54,051 nt of DNA from Methylobacterium goesingense (GTDB lineage: Bacteria; Pseudomonadota; Alphaproteobacteria; Rhizobiales; Beijerinckiaceae), in assembly GCF_022179225.1 (NCBI RefSeq), contig NZ_BPQL01000122.1, positions 1 to 54,051 on the forward strand. The letters run 5' to 3'. Position numbers and translations under genes: made by a program. Of the stretch, positions 18,256-27,280 are shown one piece after another. The number at the start of each line of letters is the position of its first letter. Position 1 is the stretch's first letter. The notes under the pieces are model-generated. The model was not told the origin of the DNA and did no database searches. It was given only the letters and a program-made list of their open reading frames with translations.

Positions 18256-19344
18256 ATGAACGAACGCGTCGCACCGCCGCTCCCGCAGGACGGCCTGTCG
18301 CTCCAGACCCAGGCATCCCTGCCGCAGGGCGCGCCCCTGCCGACCGAGCATCCGCCCGTGCGCTGGGGCCGCGTCGGCGTGCTCCTGATGAATCTCGGCA
18401 CGCCCGAGGGCACGAGCTACTGGCCGATGCGCCGCTACCTGAAGGAGTTCCTCTCCGACCGCCGGGTGATCGAGGTCCCGCGCCTGATCTGGTGGCCGCT
18501 CCTCAACCTCGTCATCCTGACGAAGCGCCCGGGGCCGAAGGGCCGCGACTACGCGTCCGTCTGGAACAACGAGCGCGACGAGGGTCCCCTGAAGACCATC
18601 ACGCGCGGCCAGGCCGAGCGCCTGCAGGCGGCGATGGGTGATTCGGTCGTGGTCGACTGGGCCATGCGCTACGGCAAGCCGGAGGTTTCGGTGCGCATCC
18701 AGGCGCTCCTCGACCAGGGCTGCGACCGTATCCTTCTGGTGCCGCTCTATCCCCAGTACGCCGCCGCGACCTCGGCCACCGCCTGCGACCAGGCCTTCAA
18801 GGCCCTGATGCAGATGCGCTGGCAGCCGACGGTCCGCGTCTCGCCGCCCTATCACGACGACCCGGTCTACATCGACGCGATGGCGACCTCGATCCGCGAG
18901 GGCCTGGCCAAGCTCGACTTCGAACCCGAGGTGATCCTGACCTCGTTCCACGGGGTGCCGAAGAGCTACCTCCTCAAGGGCGACCCCTACCATTGCCAGT
19001 GCGTGAAGACGGGCCGCCTGATCCGCGAGGCGCTCGGCTTCTCGACCGAGAAGATGCGCACCACCTTCCAGTCGCGCTTCGGAAACGAGGAATGGCTACG
19101 GCCCTACACCGACGAGACGGTGCAGAATCTGGCCAAGAGCGGGGTCAAGCGCATGGCGATCGTGGCGCCCGGCTTCACCGCCGACTGCCTCGAGACCCTT
19201 GAGGAACTCGACGGCGAGAACCGCCACTACTTTGAGGACAATGGCGGCGAGCGCTTCGCCTACATCCCCTGTCTGAACGACAGCGACCTCGGCATGCGGG
19301 TGATCGAGACCGTGGTCCGGCGCGAGTTGCAGGGCTGGGTCTAG
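18256..19344 (+). CDS. hemH: Ferrochelatase
   Basis: This 362-residue protein inserts ferrous iron into protoporphyrin IX, the last step of heme synthesis. It has VLLMNLGTPEG near the N-terminus, the catalytic-histidine motif TSFHGVPKSYL (His232), and APGFTADCLETLEEL. A CxC pair (HCQC) follows the active site. A 30-residue Pro/Gln-rich N-terminal extension precedes the family core. The ATG giving MNERVAPP is chosen; a longer frame would add a basic segment with no family similarity. hemE and hemJ are about 5 kb downstream in a separate unit. No Irr or RirA operator is obvious. Confidence 0.95.
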   Translation: MNERVAPPLPQDGLSLQTQASLPQGAPLPTEHPPVRWGRVGVLLMNLGTPEGTSYWPMRRYLKEFLSDRRVIEVPRLIWWPLLNLVILTKRPGPKGRDYASVWNNERDEGPLKTITRGQAERLQAAMGDSVVVDWAMRYGKPEVSVRIQALLDQGCDRILLVPLYPQYAAATSATACDQAFKALMQMRWQPTVRVSPPYHDDPVYIDAMATSIREGLAKLDFEPEVILTSFHGVPKSYLLKGDPYHCQCVKTGRLIREALGFSTEKMRTTFQSRFGNEEWLRPYTDETVQNLAKSGVKRMAIVAPGFTADCLETLEELDGENRHYFEDNGGERFAYIPCLNDSDLGMRVIETVVRRELQGWV

Positions 19345-19421
19345 GCATCCGTGAGTGGGGGCAGTCGCCAAGCGCGAGGGCGGTTGCTACTAGGGCCGGC
19401 GACGAAGCGGCAGGCGATACG

Positions 19422-20597
19422 ATGACGAGACCGGAGGCAGGCGGGGGAACCGCCGGCGAACAATCGCAGGATCACCTGCGCCTGCTCAGCCATTTCCAGG
19501 AGGCCGGCTACGGCGCCGTGACGCCGCCGGTGCTGCAGCCGGTGGAGCCCTTCCTCGAATTGTCGGGCGAGGACATCCGCCGGCGCATCTTCGTGACGCA
19601 GGACGCCTCGGGCGCCGAGCTCTGCCTCAGGCCGGAATTCACGATCCCGGTCTGCCGCCACCACCTCGCGCGCACTCCGAAGGGTTCGCCGCAGGGCGCC
19701 GACTACAGCTATCTCGGACCCGTCTTCCGGCTGGCCGGCGACGAGCCGGACGAGTTCCTCCAGGCCGGCATCGAGTCGGTCGGGCGCACCGACACGCCGG
19801 CCGCCGACGCGGAAGTGATCGGCCTCGCCCTGGAAGGCCTCGCCCTGATGGGCCGCAGCGACATCGCGATCCGCCTTGGCGACATGGGCCTCGTCGACGC
19901 CCTGCTCGACGCCCTCGGCGTGCCTCCCACCGCCAAGCGCCGGACGCTGCGCGCCCTGGCGGCGGGCCGCTCCCTCGACGCGATCACTAACGGCCTGCGC
20001 GCGGAGGACCCGCATGCAGGTCTGCTGGCCGCGATCCAGGGCCAGGACCCCAAGGGCGTGCGCGCCTTCGTGGAGGACGTGCTGTCGATCGCCGGCATCT
20101 CCCGCGTCGGCGGCCGCAGCGCCGGCGAGATCGCCGAGCGCTTCCTCGCCAAGGCCGCCGCGCAGGCGAGCGGCGGCTCCGGCCTGAATTCCGAGAACCG
20201 CGCCGTCATCGAGCGCTACCGCGCCATCGCGGGCGATCCCGACAGCGCGGCGGCGGCGGTGCGCGCCCTGGTGAAGGAGGCCGGCCTCGACCATCCGCCC
20301 CTCGATGCGGCCCTCGACCTGTTCGAGGAGCGCACCGGCTTCATGGCCGCCCGGGGCCTCGCCGTGGACCGCTTCCGCTTCTCCGGCGGCTTCGCGCGCA
20401 ACCTCGACTACTACACCGGCTTCATCTTCGAGGGCACGGCGCCGGGCACGACGGCGCCCCTGGTGGGCGGCGGCCGCTACGACGGGCTGCTCCAGCACCT
20501 CGGCAGCCCCGTGCCGGTGCCCGCCGTCGGCTGCGCCGTCTGGCTCTCGCGGGTGGCGGCCGATGCCTCGAACCCGAAGGACGCGACCGTTGGCTGA
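19422..20597 (+). CDS. hisZ: ATP phosphoribosyltransferase regulatory subunit HisZ
   Basis: This 391-residue protein is a histidyl-tRNA-synthetase paralogue lacking the anticodon domain, needed as partner of HisG. Motif 2-like LCLRPEFTIPVCRHHL and DYSYLGPVFRL, and the motif 3-like C-terminal block PLVGGGRYDGLLQHLG with NLDYYTGFIFEG, are visible. HisZ makes the hetero-octamer responsive to histidine feedback. It overlaps hisG, whose TTG start lies inside its last codons. It is not HisS, because the synthetase C-terminal domain is absent. Confidence 0.93.
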   Translation: MTRPEAGGGTAGEQSQDHLRLLSHFQEAGYGAVTPPVLQPVEPFLELSGEDIRRRIFVTQDASGAELCLRPEFTIPVCRHHLARTPKGSPQGADYSYLGPVFRLAGDEPDEFLQAGIESVGRTDTPAADAEVIGLALEGLALMGRSDIAIRLGDMGLVDALLDALGVPPTAKRRTLRALAAGRSLDAITNGLRAEDPHAGLLAAIQGQDPKGVRAFVEDVLSIAGISRVGGRSAGEIAERFLAKAAAQASGGSGLNSENRAVIERYRAIAGDPDSAAAAVRALVKEAGLDHPPLDAALDLFEERTGFMAARGLAVDRFRFSGGFARNLDYYTGFIFEGTAPGTTAPLVGGGRYDGLLQHLGSPVPVPAVGCAVWLSRVAADASNPKDATVG

Positions 20598-21573
20598 ACC
20601 GGATTCCCTCGTCCTGGCGGTTCCCTCGAAGGGACGGCTGCAGGAGAACGCCGCCGCCTTCTTCGCCCGCGCCGGTCTCAAGCTCGCCCAGAACACCGGC
20701 GCCCGCGACTATCGCGGAAAACTCGTCGGCGTGCCCGGCGTCGAGGTGCGCTACCTCTCGGCCTCCGAGATCGCGGCGCAGCTCGCCAGCGGCGCCGCCC
20801 ATCTCGGCATCACCGGCGAGGACCTGATCCGCGAGTCGCTGCCCGACGCGCGCGGCCAGGTCGAACTCCTGACGCCGCTCGGCTTCGGCCAGGCTACGGT
20901 CGTCGTCGCCGTGCCCCAGGCCTGGATCGACGTGCGCGCCATGAGCGACCTCGACGAGGTCGCGGCCGAGATGCGGGTGCGCCACGGCCAGCGCCTGCGC
21001 ATCGCCACGAAGTACATCAACCTCACCCGCCGGTTCTTCGCCGAGCACGGGGTCGCGGATTACCGCATCGTCGAGAGCCTGGGCGCCACCGAGGGCGCGC
21101 CGGCGGCGGGCTCGGCCGAGATCATCGTCGACATCACCACCACGGGGGCGACGCTGGCCGCCAACGCCCTGAAGATCCTGGAGGACGGGATCATTCTGCG
21201 CTCGGAGGCGAACCTCGTCGCCTCCCTGAACGCGCCCTGGGGCGAGCCCCAGCGCCGGGCCCTGCGGGCCGTCCTCGGCCGCATCCAGGCCGAGGAGCGG
21301 GCGCGGACCACCCGCGAGGTCCGCGCGGCCATGCCGGACGACGGCGACATCGATCTGGCCGGCATCGCCGCCCTACACGATGCCGCGCTGCCCTACGGCG
21401 CCCCCGAGGGCCGGGGCGGCGAGATGGTGCTGCACTGCCCCGTCGACGCGGTGTTCGATCTCGCCGACGCCTTGGTCAAGGCCGGCGCGGGGGCCGTGAA
21501 CGTGCGCAAGATCGACTACGCCTTCACGCCGGACAACCCGCTGATGGACCGGTTGCTGAGCCGGCTAGGATGA
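20590..21573 (+). CDS. hisG: ATP phosphoribosyltransferase catalytic subunit HisG
   Basis: This 327-residue enzyme catalyses the first step of histidine synthesis. It has LAVPSKGRLQENA at the N-terminus, ASEIAAQLASGAAHLGITGEDLI, and the PRPP-binding motif AEIIVDITTTGATLAANALKIL. It is longer than the classic short HisG that works with HisZ; the extra C-terminal part (MVLHCPVDAVFDLADALVKAG) is usual in alphaproteobacteria. The start is a TTG inside the end of hisZ, giving an 8-bp overlap and translational coupling. It ends 23 bp before a convergent orphan gene. Confidence 0.94.
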   Translation: MAEPDSLVLAVPSKGRLQENAAAFFARAGLKLAQNTGARDYRGKLVGVPGVEVRYLSASEIAAQLASGAAHLGITGEDLIRESLPDARGQVELLTPLGFGQATVVVAVPQAWIDVRAMSDLDEVAAEMRVRHGQRLRIATKYINLTRRFFAEHGVADYRIVESLGATEGAPAAGSAEIIVDITTTGATLAANALKILEDGIILRSEANLVASLNAPWGEPQRRALRAVLGRIQAEERARTTREVRAAMPDDGDIDLAGIAALHDAALPYGAPEGRGGEMVLHCPVDAVFDLADALVKAGAGAVNVRKIDYAFTPDNPLMDRLLSRLG

Positions 21574-21596
21574 GGCGACGAGGTCGATACGTGCCC

Positions 21597-22085
21597 TCAG
21601 CGCGCACCGTCCCGAGATAAAGCGGCCCCCCGCAGGACGAGCAACCAAACGATCAACACCGCCATGTGCGGAAACCAGACATAATCGTACCAAGACTTCG
21701 GATCGACGACGTCACGCACGATCAGAGACGCCAGATAGATCGCGGGACCTCCGAGAGCGATGGACCAGAGGGTCGATAGGATCGGCCGGCACCCGCTCCA
21801 GCTCCAGAGGCGAAACGGGCCGGTCTTGAAGACCAGGGCGAGCTTCGTCAGGCCGAGCATCGGGACGGCCGTGATCAGGGCGCCGATCAGGTCGGCGAAG
21901 ATCGGAATGCCGATGCTGTCCGCATCGTGCGGCAAGACGCCCGTATCCAGCATGATGCCCCAATAGAAAGAGCTCGTGAGGGGGTGTCCGATGATCACCA
22001 ACCACGTGAGGAACCAGATCAGCGCGCGCGCCGAGGGCCGGAGGCGATCGCTGATCCGGCTGGTTGCGCCGACGGGGACACCCAC
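21597..22085 (-). CDS. Integral membrane protein, unknown function
   Basis: This 162-residue protein has about four membrane segments: ALIWFLTWLVIIGHPL, IGALITAVPMLGLTKLALV, LSTLWSIALGGPAIYLASLIV, and MAVLIVWLLVLRGAAL. No family is recognised. Base composition is somewhat less GC-rich than its neighbours, and it sits alone between hisG and the LprI-like gene, so acquisition is possible. The start is a GTG; no better in-frame start is evident. Confidence 0.55.
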   Translation of the reverse strand: MGVPVGATSRISDRLRPSARALIWFLTWLVIIGHPLTSSFYWGIMLDTGVLPHDADSIGIPIFADLIGALITAVPMLGLTKLALVFKTGPFRLWSWSGCRPILSTLWSIALGGPAIYLASLIVRDVVDPKSWYDYVWFPHMAVLIVWLLVLRGAALSRDGAR

Positions 22086-22155
22086 GATACGAGACTCGGC
22101 GTCCAGAGAAGATCGGATCGGGCGCAGCCTTGCCGAGAATCCGTCAACCTTGCAA

Positions 22156-22506
22156 CTACAGCGGACCCTGCTTGGCGAACTCCGAGAACACCGCCCGCAG
22201 GGTTTTCAGCCGGCCCTCGTAGGATTGCTTGAGGCAGGCGGTGTCGGCGCCGCAGGTGCGGCGCTCCGTGAGCCAGGTCTCCTGGTCCTCGCGCAGCTTG
22301 GCGTTGCCGCCCATGGGGAGCATGGCCCGCAGGATCTCGAAGCGCGTCGCCATCTCGACGTCGAGGTCGTTGAGGGGGAGGTGCGCGCAGATCGCCTTCT
22401 CGTCGGGCGTCTCGGCCTTGTCGCAGGGGAAGCTCGCGGCGGAAGCCGGGGCGGAGGCCAGCGTCAGCAGAAGGGTGCCGAGGAGGAAGCGGGGGAATCG
22501 GGTCAT
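22156..22506 (-). CDS. LprI-like (DUF1311) secreted protein
   Basis: This 116-residue protein has a signal peptide (RFPRFLLGTLLLTLASAPASA) and a mature domain with the DUF1311 pattern. Four cysteines are visible (FPCDK, AICAH, RTCGAD, ACLKQ), along with WLTERRTCGADTACLKQSYEGRL. Some members of the family inhibit C-type lysozyme in the periplasm, but most are uncharacterised. The ATG giving MTRFPRFLL is chosen because it leaves a normal signal peptide; another ATG lies four codons upstream. It is not obviously linked to maf upstream. Confidence 0.75.
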   Translation of the reverse strand: MTRFPRFLLGTLLLTLASAPASAASFPCDKAETPDEKAICAHLPLNDLDVEMATRFEILRAMLPMGGNAKLREDQETWLTERRTCGADTACLKQSYEGRLKTLRAVFSEFAKQGPL

Positions 22507-22636
22507 GCCGGGCCTCATGGGGTGAAGTCGATCCTGAGCAGGGTTCGCAAAAGTTGTCGCCGGTCTTGCGGCCAAAACCTGCGACATATCAAAGAGCTGA
22601 GCAGGGTGAAGCGTTGGCTTGCCAGCGCGGACCTGC

Positions 22637-23269
22637 TTAGAAAGCGAGCAAACCCCGGTTCCGCAGCCGCGCCAGGAGCGGGAGCAGCGGCAGGCCGAGG
22701 ATCGTGGAATGGTCGCCCGCGATCTCCGAGAACAGGTGGATGCCGAGGCCTTCGAGCTGGTAGCCGCCGACGCTGGCCTGGACCTTGTCCGCGCCCGCCA
22801 GATCCACGTAGGCCGCGATCTGTCCCGGATCGAGGGGCCGCATGGTGAGGCGAGCCGTCGCCACGAAGCGCTCGGCCACGGCGCCGTCCACCGCCAGGGC
22901 CACGGCGGAATGCAGGGCGTGGCTTCGCCCGGCGAGGCGCCCGATCTGGTCGCGGGCCGCGGCGAGGTCCGCCGGCTTGTGGAACAGCGTCCCGTCGCAA
23001 TCGAGCACCTGATCGGCGCCGATCACCACGCGGCCGGGGTGACGCGCCGCCACGGCGCCCGCCTTCGCCTCCGCCAGTCGCAGCGCCAGGGCGTCGGGCG
23101 CCAGGCCGGCGCAGGCCGCCTCCACGGCGCGCTCGTCCACCCCCGGCGCCTCGGTCTCCACGATGAGGCCCGATCCTTCGAGGAGGCCGCGCCGGGTCGG
23201 GCTGGTGGAGGCGAGCAGCAGGGGCTGGGCCCCGCGCCAGAGGGTCGCGCTCATGGGAGCCGTGGTCAT
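22637..23269 (-). CDS. maf: Maf-family nucleoside triphosphate pyrophosphatase
   Basis: This 210-residue house-cleaning pyrophosphatase has LLLASTSPTRRGLLE at the N-terminus, VIGADQVLDCDGTLFHKP in the middle, and a C-terminal SVGGYQLEGLGIHLFSEIAGDHSTILGLPLLPLL. It hydrolyses non-canonical or bulk nucleotides. SPTRR and GADQVL suggest the YceF-like subgroup. A second ATG five codons downstream is also plausible as start. It lies 13 bp behind ppsR, so the two form an operon. The pair is a conserved neighbour of the replication origin in Rhizobiales. Confidence 0.9.
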   Translation of the reverse strand: MTTAPMSATLWRGAQPLLLASTSPTRRGLLEGSGLIVETEAPGVDERAVEAACAGLAPDALALRLAEAKAGAVAARHPGRVVIGADQVLDCDGTLFHKPADLAAARDQIGRLAGRSHALHSAVALAVDGAVAERFVATARLTMRPLDPGQIAAYVDLAGADKVQASVGGYQLEGLGIHLFSEIAGDHSTILGLPLLPLLARLRNRGLLAF

Positions 23270-23282
23270 GGGAGCCCCGGTT

Positions 23283-24113
23283 TCAGGATGCGATGAACTT
23301 GAGGCGGTGCTCGCGGTGCAGATCGACGATGGCGGCGGCCGTCTCCTCGATGGAGCGCCGCGTCACGTCGATGGTCGGCCAGCGGTGCTTGGCGCAGAGC
23401 CGGCGGCAGGCCGCGATCTCGTCAGCCACGGCGCTGCGGTCGACATAGAGCGAGGAATCGTCGGCCTTCAGGCTGAGGAGGCGGTTCTGGCGGATCTGCA
23501 CGATGCGCTCGGGGCTGGCCAGCAGCCCGACGAGGAGGGGTTTTCGCGCGTTCTCGAGGCTCTCGGGCAGGGGCATGCCCGGCACCAGGGGGAAGTTCGC
23601 GGTCTTCAGGCCGCGATTGGCGAGGTAGATCGCGGTCGGGGTCTTCGAGGTGCGGCTGACGCCGATGAGGATCACGTCCGCCTCGTCCACGTTGGGCGGC
23701 AGGTTGCCGTCGTCGTGCAGGAGCGTGAAGTTCATCGCGTCGATGCGCTTGAAGTACTCGGCGTTGAGCATGTGCTGGGCGCCGGGCCGGGCCGTCGAAT
23801 CCGCGCCGAGATAGGATTGCAGCAGGGCATGCACCGGCTGCAGCACCGAGAGGCAGGGCGAGCCGGTCTCGCGGCAGGCCGCCTCCAGGCGCTCGGTGAG
23901 GTCGTGCCCCACCAGGGTGTAGAGCACGAGGCCGGGCGCGGCCTCGATCTCGGAGATCACCCGCTCCAGCTGCGGCCCCGAGCGCACCAGGGGATAGACG
24001 TGCTCGATCGCCGAGATGCCCTCGTACTGGGCGGCGGCCGCGCGACCCACGTTGATGAGGGTCTCCCCTGTCGAATCCGACACGAGGTGCAGGTGGAAAT
24101 AGCTACGGCTCAT
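23283..24113 (-). CDS. ppsR: Pyruvate phosphate dikinase regulatory protein (DUF299 kinase/pyrophosphorylase)
   Basis: This 276-residue bifunctional regulator phosphorylates (from ADP) and dephosphorylates a threonine of PEP synthase or pyruvate phosphate dikinase. It starts [19 protein letters not shown], the family N-terminus, and has the P-loop [18 protein letters not shown]. The C-terminus [16 protein letters not shown] and [12 protein letters not shown] fits the family. The ATG chosen matches the family start; an upstream ATG would extend into the intergenic region. It is divergent from hemE across 520 bp of non-coding DNA. Confidence 0.94.
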   Translation of the reverse strand: MSRSYFHLHLVSDSTGETLINVGRAAAAQYEGISAIEHVYPLVRSGPQLERVISEIEAAPGLVLYTLVGHDLTERLEAACRETGSPCLSVLQPVHALLQSYLGADSTARPGAQHMLNAEYFKRIDAMNFTLLHDDGNLPPNVDEADVILIGVSRTSKTPTAIYLANRGLKTANFPLVPGMPLPESLENARKPLLVGLLASPERIVQIRQNRLLSLKADDSSLYVDRSAVADEIAACRRLCAKHRWPTIDVTRRSIEETAAAIVDLHREHRLKFIAS

Positions 24114-24390
24114 CGAGGGGCAGTCTCCTCCGGCCTCGCGGCCAGGACCGCGTGCGGTCTTGTCCACCGGGCACGGTCAGGGGAGTCGATAAGGGTGGAT
24201 AAGCCGGCTTCGTCGAGGGGTCCAGCCGGTCCCTGCCCCGTCTTGTCGACTCCGGCGTCAACACGCCGTCGAACCGGCGCCGTTCCGGCGCGGGTTTGGG
24301 AGAATCCGGGAGCGCGGGGCGCACCTCGTCCGTTGGGCGCACGCAAGGCACTGTTGCACATCGCCTATCCGGGATATTGGACCCAATCCG

Positions 24391-24405
24391 TTAAAGCCTG
24401 CTTAA
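24391..24405. promoter_or_regulatory. CtrA-type binding site TTAA-N7-TTAA
   Basis: TTAA AGCCTGC TTAA matches the consensus of the cell-cycle regulator CtrA exactly, with the correct 7-bp spacer. In Caulobacter, CtrA binds such sites in the origin and blocks initiation. Here it may control replication, hemE transcription, or both. Confidence 0.55.
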
Positions 24406-24458
24406 CGCCGTGGCGGCGGGGATGCCCTGTGGACGGTTTTCCGCTCCCGCACTGAGCC

Positions 24459-24505
24459 CCTCTAAAAGAAAAAACAGAGTCCTAGAATCTATCTTTCCTT
24501 TTAGA
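24459..24505. other. AT-rich tract with inverted repeat (candidate DNA unwinding element)
   Basis: A 47-bp tract of about two-thirds A+T lies in GC-rich DNA. It begins and ends with an 8-bp inverted repeat, TCTAAAAG ... CTTTTAGA, separated by 29 bp that include a run of six A. It could be the duplex-unwinding element of the origin or hemE promoter DNA. The TTTAGAA half resembles half of an Irr element, but no adjacent second half is present. Confidence 0.5.
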
Positions 24506-24633
24506 AGGCCGGTGTGGGGACGACGTCCGGAGCGCCTCTGCGACGAACCGAAGGGAAGGGGTTTTCGAGGGGAGGACATCCGACGCTTCGGTGCTACAAC
24601 CCGCTCCCAAGGGATCGGGACGTCGGAGATCGG

Positions 24634-25779
24634 ATGAGCCAGGCTGTTGCAGAGGACCGCGGTGAAACCGACCGCGTGGTCCTGCGGGTTCTCGCAGGCG
24701 AGGCGCAGAGCCGCCCCCCCGCCTGGATGATGCGCCAGGCCGGGCGCTACCTGCCGGAATACCGTGAGGTCCGGGCCCGGGCCGGCTCCTTCCTCGACCT
24801 CTGCTACAATCCGGACTTCGCCACCGAGGTGACGCTGCAGCCGATCCGGCGCTTCGGCTTCGAGGCCTCGATCCTGTTCTCCGACATTCTCGTGATCCCC
24901 GACGCGCTCGGTCAGAACGTGCGCTTCGTCGAAGGGGAGGGGCCGCGCCTCGACGCCATGGCGGGCCGGGCCGAGTTCGAGCGCCTGCGCGAGGCCGGCG
25001 ACCCGGCGATTTTCGCGCACTTGGCACCGGTCTTCGAGACCGTTCGGCGCCTGCGTGCCGAGCTGCCGAACGAGACCACGCTGCTCGGCTTCTGCGGCGC
25101 GCCCTGGACGGTGGCGAGCTACATGATCGGCGGGCGCGGCACGCCGGACCTCGCCCCCGCCCGGGCGCTCGCCCGGCACGACACCGCCCTGGTGGAGGCG
25201 CTGATCGACCGCCTCGTCACGGTGCAGACCGAGTATCTCGTGCGCCAGCTCGAGGCCGGGGCCGACGCGGTGCAGATCTTCGAATCCCATGCCGGCGCCC
25301 TGCCCGATGCGCGCGGCGCGGGTGAGCCCTCCGAGGAGGCGGTCAACGACGTCTCCGAGAGCGCTCTGCCCGAAGCCGGCGAGCGCGATGCCCTGACGCG
25401 CTGGTCGCTCCAGCCCATCGCCCGGATGATCGCCGGGGTCCGGGCCCGCGTGCCGGGCGCGAAGATCATCGTGTTCGCGCGGGGCTCCGGCCTCGACGGC
25501 CATGCCCGCGTGGTGCCCGAGACCGCCGCCGACGCGGTCGGCGTCGACTGGTCGGTGGACCTCAAGGCCCTGCGCGACAGGGTGCCCGCCACCACGGTGA
25601 CCCAGGGCAACGTCCATCCCGAGACCCTGATCGAGGGGGGCGCGGCCCTCGACGCGGCGGTGGACGGGGTGCTGGCCGCCACGGACGGCCTGCCGCACAT
25701 CTTCAACCTCGGCCACGGCATCACGCCGCAGACGCCGATCGCGCATGTCGAGCGCATGCTGGCCCGGCTCCGGGGCTGA
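24634..25779 (+). CDS. hemE: Uroporphyrinogen decarboxylase
   Basis: This 381-residue enzyme decarboxylates uroporphyrinogen III to coproporphyrinogen III. The N-terminal signature [20 protein letters not shown], then [18 protein letters not shown] with the catalytic Asp, [16 protein letters not shown], and the C-terminal [19 protein letters not shown] are all present. It is about 25-30 residues longer than usual. The extra part is an acidic insert (about [20 protein letters not shown]) between ESHAGALP and [11 protein letters not shown], where other HemE proteins have a short loop. hemJ follows after 3 bp. Initiation is probably within or next to the origin region. Confidence 0.95.
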   Translation: MSQAVAEDRGETDRVVLRVLAGEAQSRPPAWMMRQAGRYLPEYREVRARAGSFLDLCYNPDFATEVTLQPIRRFGFEASILFSDILVIPDALGQNVRFVEGEGPRLDAMAGRAEFERLREAGDPAIFAHLAPVFETVRRLRAELPNETTLLGFCGAPWTVASYMIGGRGTPDLAPARALARHDTALVEALIDRLVTVQTEYLVRQLEAGADAVQIFESHAGALPDARGAGEPSEEAVNDVSESALPEAGERDALTRWSLQPIARMIAGVRARVPGAKIIVFARGSGLDGHARVVPETAADAVGVDWSVDLKALRDRVPATTVTQGNVHPETLIEGGAALDAAVDGVLAATDGLPHIFNLGHGITPQTPIAHVERMLARLRG

Positions 25780-25782
25780 GGG

Positions 25783-26229
25783 GTGGACAGCCTTTACCCC
25801 TGGCTCAAGGCCGGGCACCTCGTCTCGCTCATCTCCTGGATGGCGGCGATGCTCTACCTGCCGCGCCTGTTCGTCTATCACGCCGCCCTGGTGCCGGGGC
25901 CGCACGCAGCGGCCCAGTCCGAGACCTTCAAGGTCATGGAGCGGCGCCTGCTGAAGGCGATCATGACCCCGGCGATGATCGCCACCTGGATCTTCGGGCT
26001 GATCCTGGCCTGGATGAGCGGCTACTACGCGGCCGGCTGGCTCCAGGCGAAGTTTGTCCTGGTGCTGGCCATGAGCGGCGTCCACGGCTGGCTCGCCCGG
26101 ATGGTCAAGGACTTCGCGGCCGACCGGAACACGCGGGGCCACAAGTTTTACCGGGTGCTCAACGAGGTGCCGACGCTCCTCATGATCGTGATCGTGATCC
26201 TGGCCGCCGTGAAGCCGAGTTTCGGGTGA
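25783..26229 (+). CDS. hemJ: Protoporphyrinogen oxidase HemJ
   Basis: This 148-residue inner-membrane protein has four predicted membrane helices. It shows the HemJ pattern: WLKAGHLVSLISWMAAMLYLPRLFVYH with conserved histidines in helix 1, LLKAIMTPAMIATWIFGL, and AKFVLVLAMSGVHGWLARMVKDF with the conserved Lys. It oxidises protoporphyrinogen IX in bacteria lacking HemG and HemY. The GTG start is 3 bp after the hemE stop, so the two are one operon. In many Rhizobiales rho follows hemJ; here a cation transporter gene follows instead. Confidence 0.92.
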   Translation: MDSLYPWLKAGHLVSLISWMAAMLYLPRLFVYHAALVPGPHAAAQSETFKVMERRLLKAIMTPAMIATWIFGLILAWMSGYYAAGWLQAKFVLVLAMSGVHGWLARMVKDFAADRNTRGHKFYRVLNEVPTLLMIVIVILAAVKPSFG

Positions 26230-26317
26230 GCGGTCCCAATCAGCGCGTTTCCCGCGAGGGAGGACGCGTTCCCCGCCCCGCACGGGGGAGGGAAAGGACT
26301 GAACCGAGGCGGACCTG

Positions 26318-27280
26318 ATGGCCGAGCACGCGCACGATCGTCACGACCATAGCCACGCGCACGGCGGCGGTGGGCATTCCCATGGGGGCCATTCCCATGC
26401 GCCGGCCACTTTCGGGCGGGCCTTCGCCATCGGCATCTCCCTGAACATCGCCTTCGTGATCATCGAGGCGATCTACGGCTTTGCCAGCGAGTCCATGGCC
26501 CTGGTGGCGGATGCCGGCCACAACCTCTCGGACGTGCTCGGGCTCATCGTCGCCTGGATCGCCTCGGTGCTGGTCAAGCGCGCGCCCACCGCCCGCTTCA
26601 CCTACGGCCTGCGCGGTTCGTCGATCCTCGCCGCCCTGTTCAACGCGGTCTTCCTGCTGGTGGCCACCGGCGCCATCGCTTGGGAGGCCGTCGCCCGCCT
26701 GATCGCCCCCGAGCCGCAGCCGGTGGCGGGCCTGACCGTGATGGTGGTGGCCGGCATCGGCATCCTCATCAACGGGGCCACCGCTTGGCTCTTCGCCTCG
26801 GGCAGCAGCGACATCAACATCCGGGGTGCCTACCTGCACATGGTGGCGGATGCCGCCGTCTCGGCCGGCGTGGTGATCACCGGTCTGATCATCGTGCTGA
26901 CGGGGGCGGCCTGGATCGACCCCGTGGTCAGCCTCGTCATCGCCGGCCTGATCGTCTGGGCGACCTGGGGCCTGCTGCGCGACAGCGTGGTGATGTCCCT
27001 CTCGGCGGTGCCCCCCGGCATCGACCCGGCGGCGGTGGGCGCCTACCTGCGGGGGCGCCCCGGCGTCGCCGACCTGCACGACCTCCACATCTGGTCGATG
27101 AGCACCACCGACATCGCCCTGACGGCCCACCTCGTCATGGCGGAACGCCATCCGGGCAACGCCTTCCTCAACACCGCCGCCGCCGAGCTGAAGGCCCGCT
27201 TCGGCATCGCGCACGCCACGCTTCAGATCGAGGAAGCGGGCGGCCCCGCCTGCATCCTGGCCGGAGACTGCACCCCATGA
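26318..27280 (+). CDS. Cation diffusion facilitator (zinc/cobalt/cadmium efflux)
   Basis: This 320-residue CDF transporter of the CzcD/ZitB type has a His-rich N-terminus of about 30 residues (repeated GHSHGGHSH) for metal capture. Six membrane helices follow, with the transport-site motifs [12 protein letters not shown] in TM2 and [10 protein letters not shown] in TM5. The C-terminal cytoplasmic domain has [22 protein letters not shown]. It exchanges divalent metal for protons across the inner membrane. Its stop overlaps the aroE start as ATGA, which is unusual coupling of a metal exporter to shikimate synthesis. No metal-sensor operator is obvious upstream. Confidence 0.9.
   Translation: MAEHAHDRHDHSHAHGGGGHSHGGHSHAPATFGRAFAIGISLNIAFVIIEAIYGFASESMALVADAGHNLSDVLGLIVAWIASVLVKRAPTARFTYGLRGSSILAALFNAVFLLVATGAIAWEAVARLIAPEPQPVAGLTVMVVAGIGILINGATAWLFASGSSDINIRGAYLHMVADAAVSAGVVITGLIIVLTGAAWIDPVVSLVIAGLIVWATWGLLRDSVVMSLSAVPPGIDPAAVGAYLRGRPGVADLHDLHIWSMSTTDIALTAHLVMAERHPGNAFLNTAAAELKARFGIAHATLQIEEAGGPACILAGDCTP

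Larger units (their letters stand above)
24114..24633. other. Putative chromosomal replication origin (oriC), ppsR-hemE intergenic region
   Basis: This is the longest non-coding stretch in the window, lying between divergent ppsR and hemE. It holds DnaA-box-like sequences: TTATCCACC on the minus strand (24194-24202), TTGTCCACC on the plus strand (24160-24168), and a weaker TTATCGACT on the minus strand at 24184-24192. It also holds a TTAA-N7-TTAA CtrA-type site and an AT-rich tract with an inverted repeat, strongly contrasting with its GC-rich surroundings. In Caulobacter and several Rhizobiales the chromosomal origin lies beside hemE. It must also contain the ppsR and hemE promoters. The origin call is an inference from position plus motifs. 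Confidence 0.6.

Noticed and set aside
24459..24520. An Irr iron-control element upstream of hemE
   Set aside because: A TTTAGAA half is present, but the second half is not adjacent; the spacing does not fit.
24391..26283. A 630-codon frame antisense to hemE-hemJ that crosses the origin candidate
   Set aside because: Composition is typical of a shadow frame and it conflicts with two well-supported genes.
26269..26294. Hairpin between hemJ and the CDF gene as a terminator
   Set aside because: The stem is interrupted by two mismatched positions and no T run follows, so it is too weak to call.
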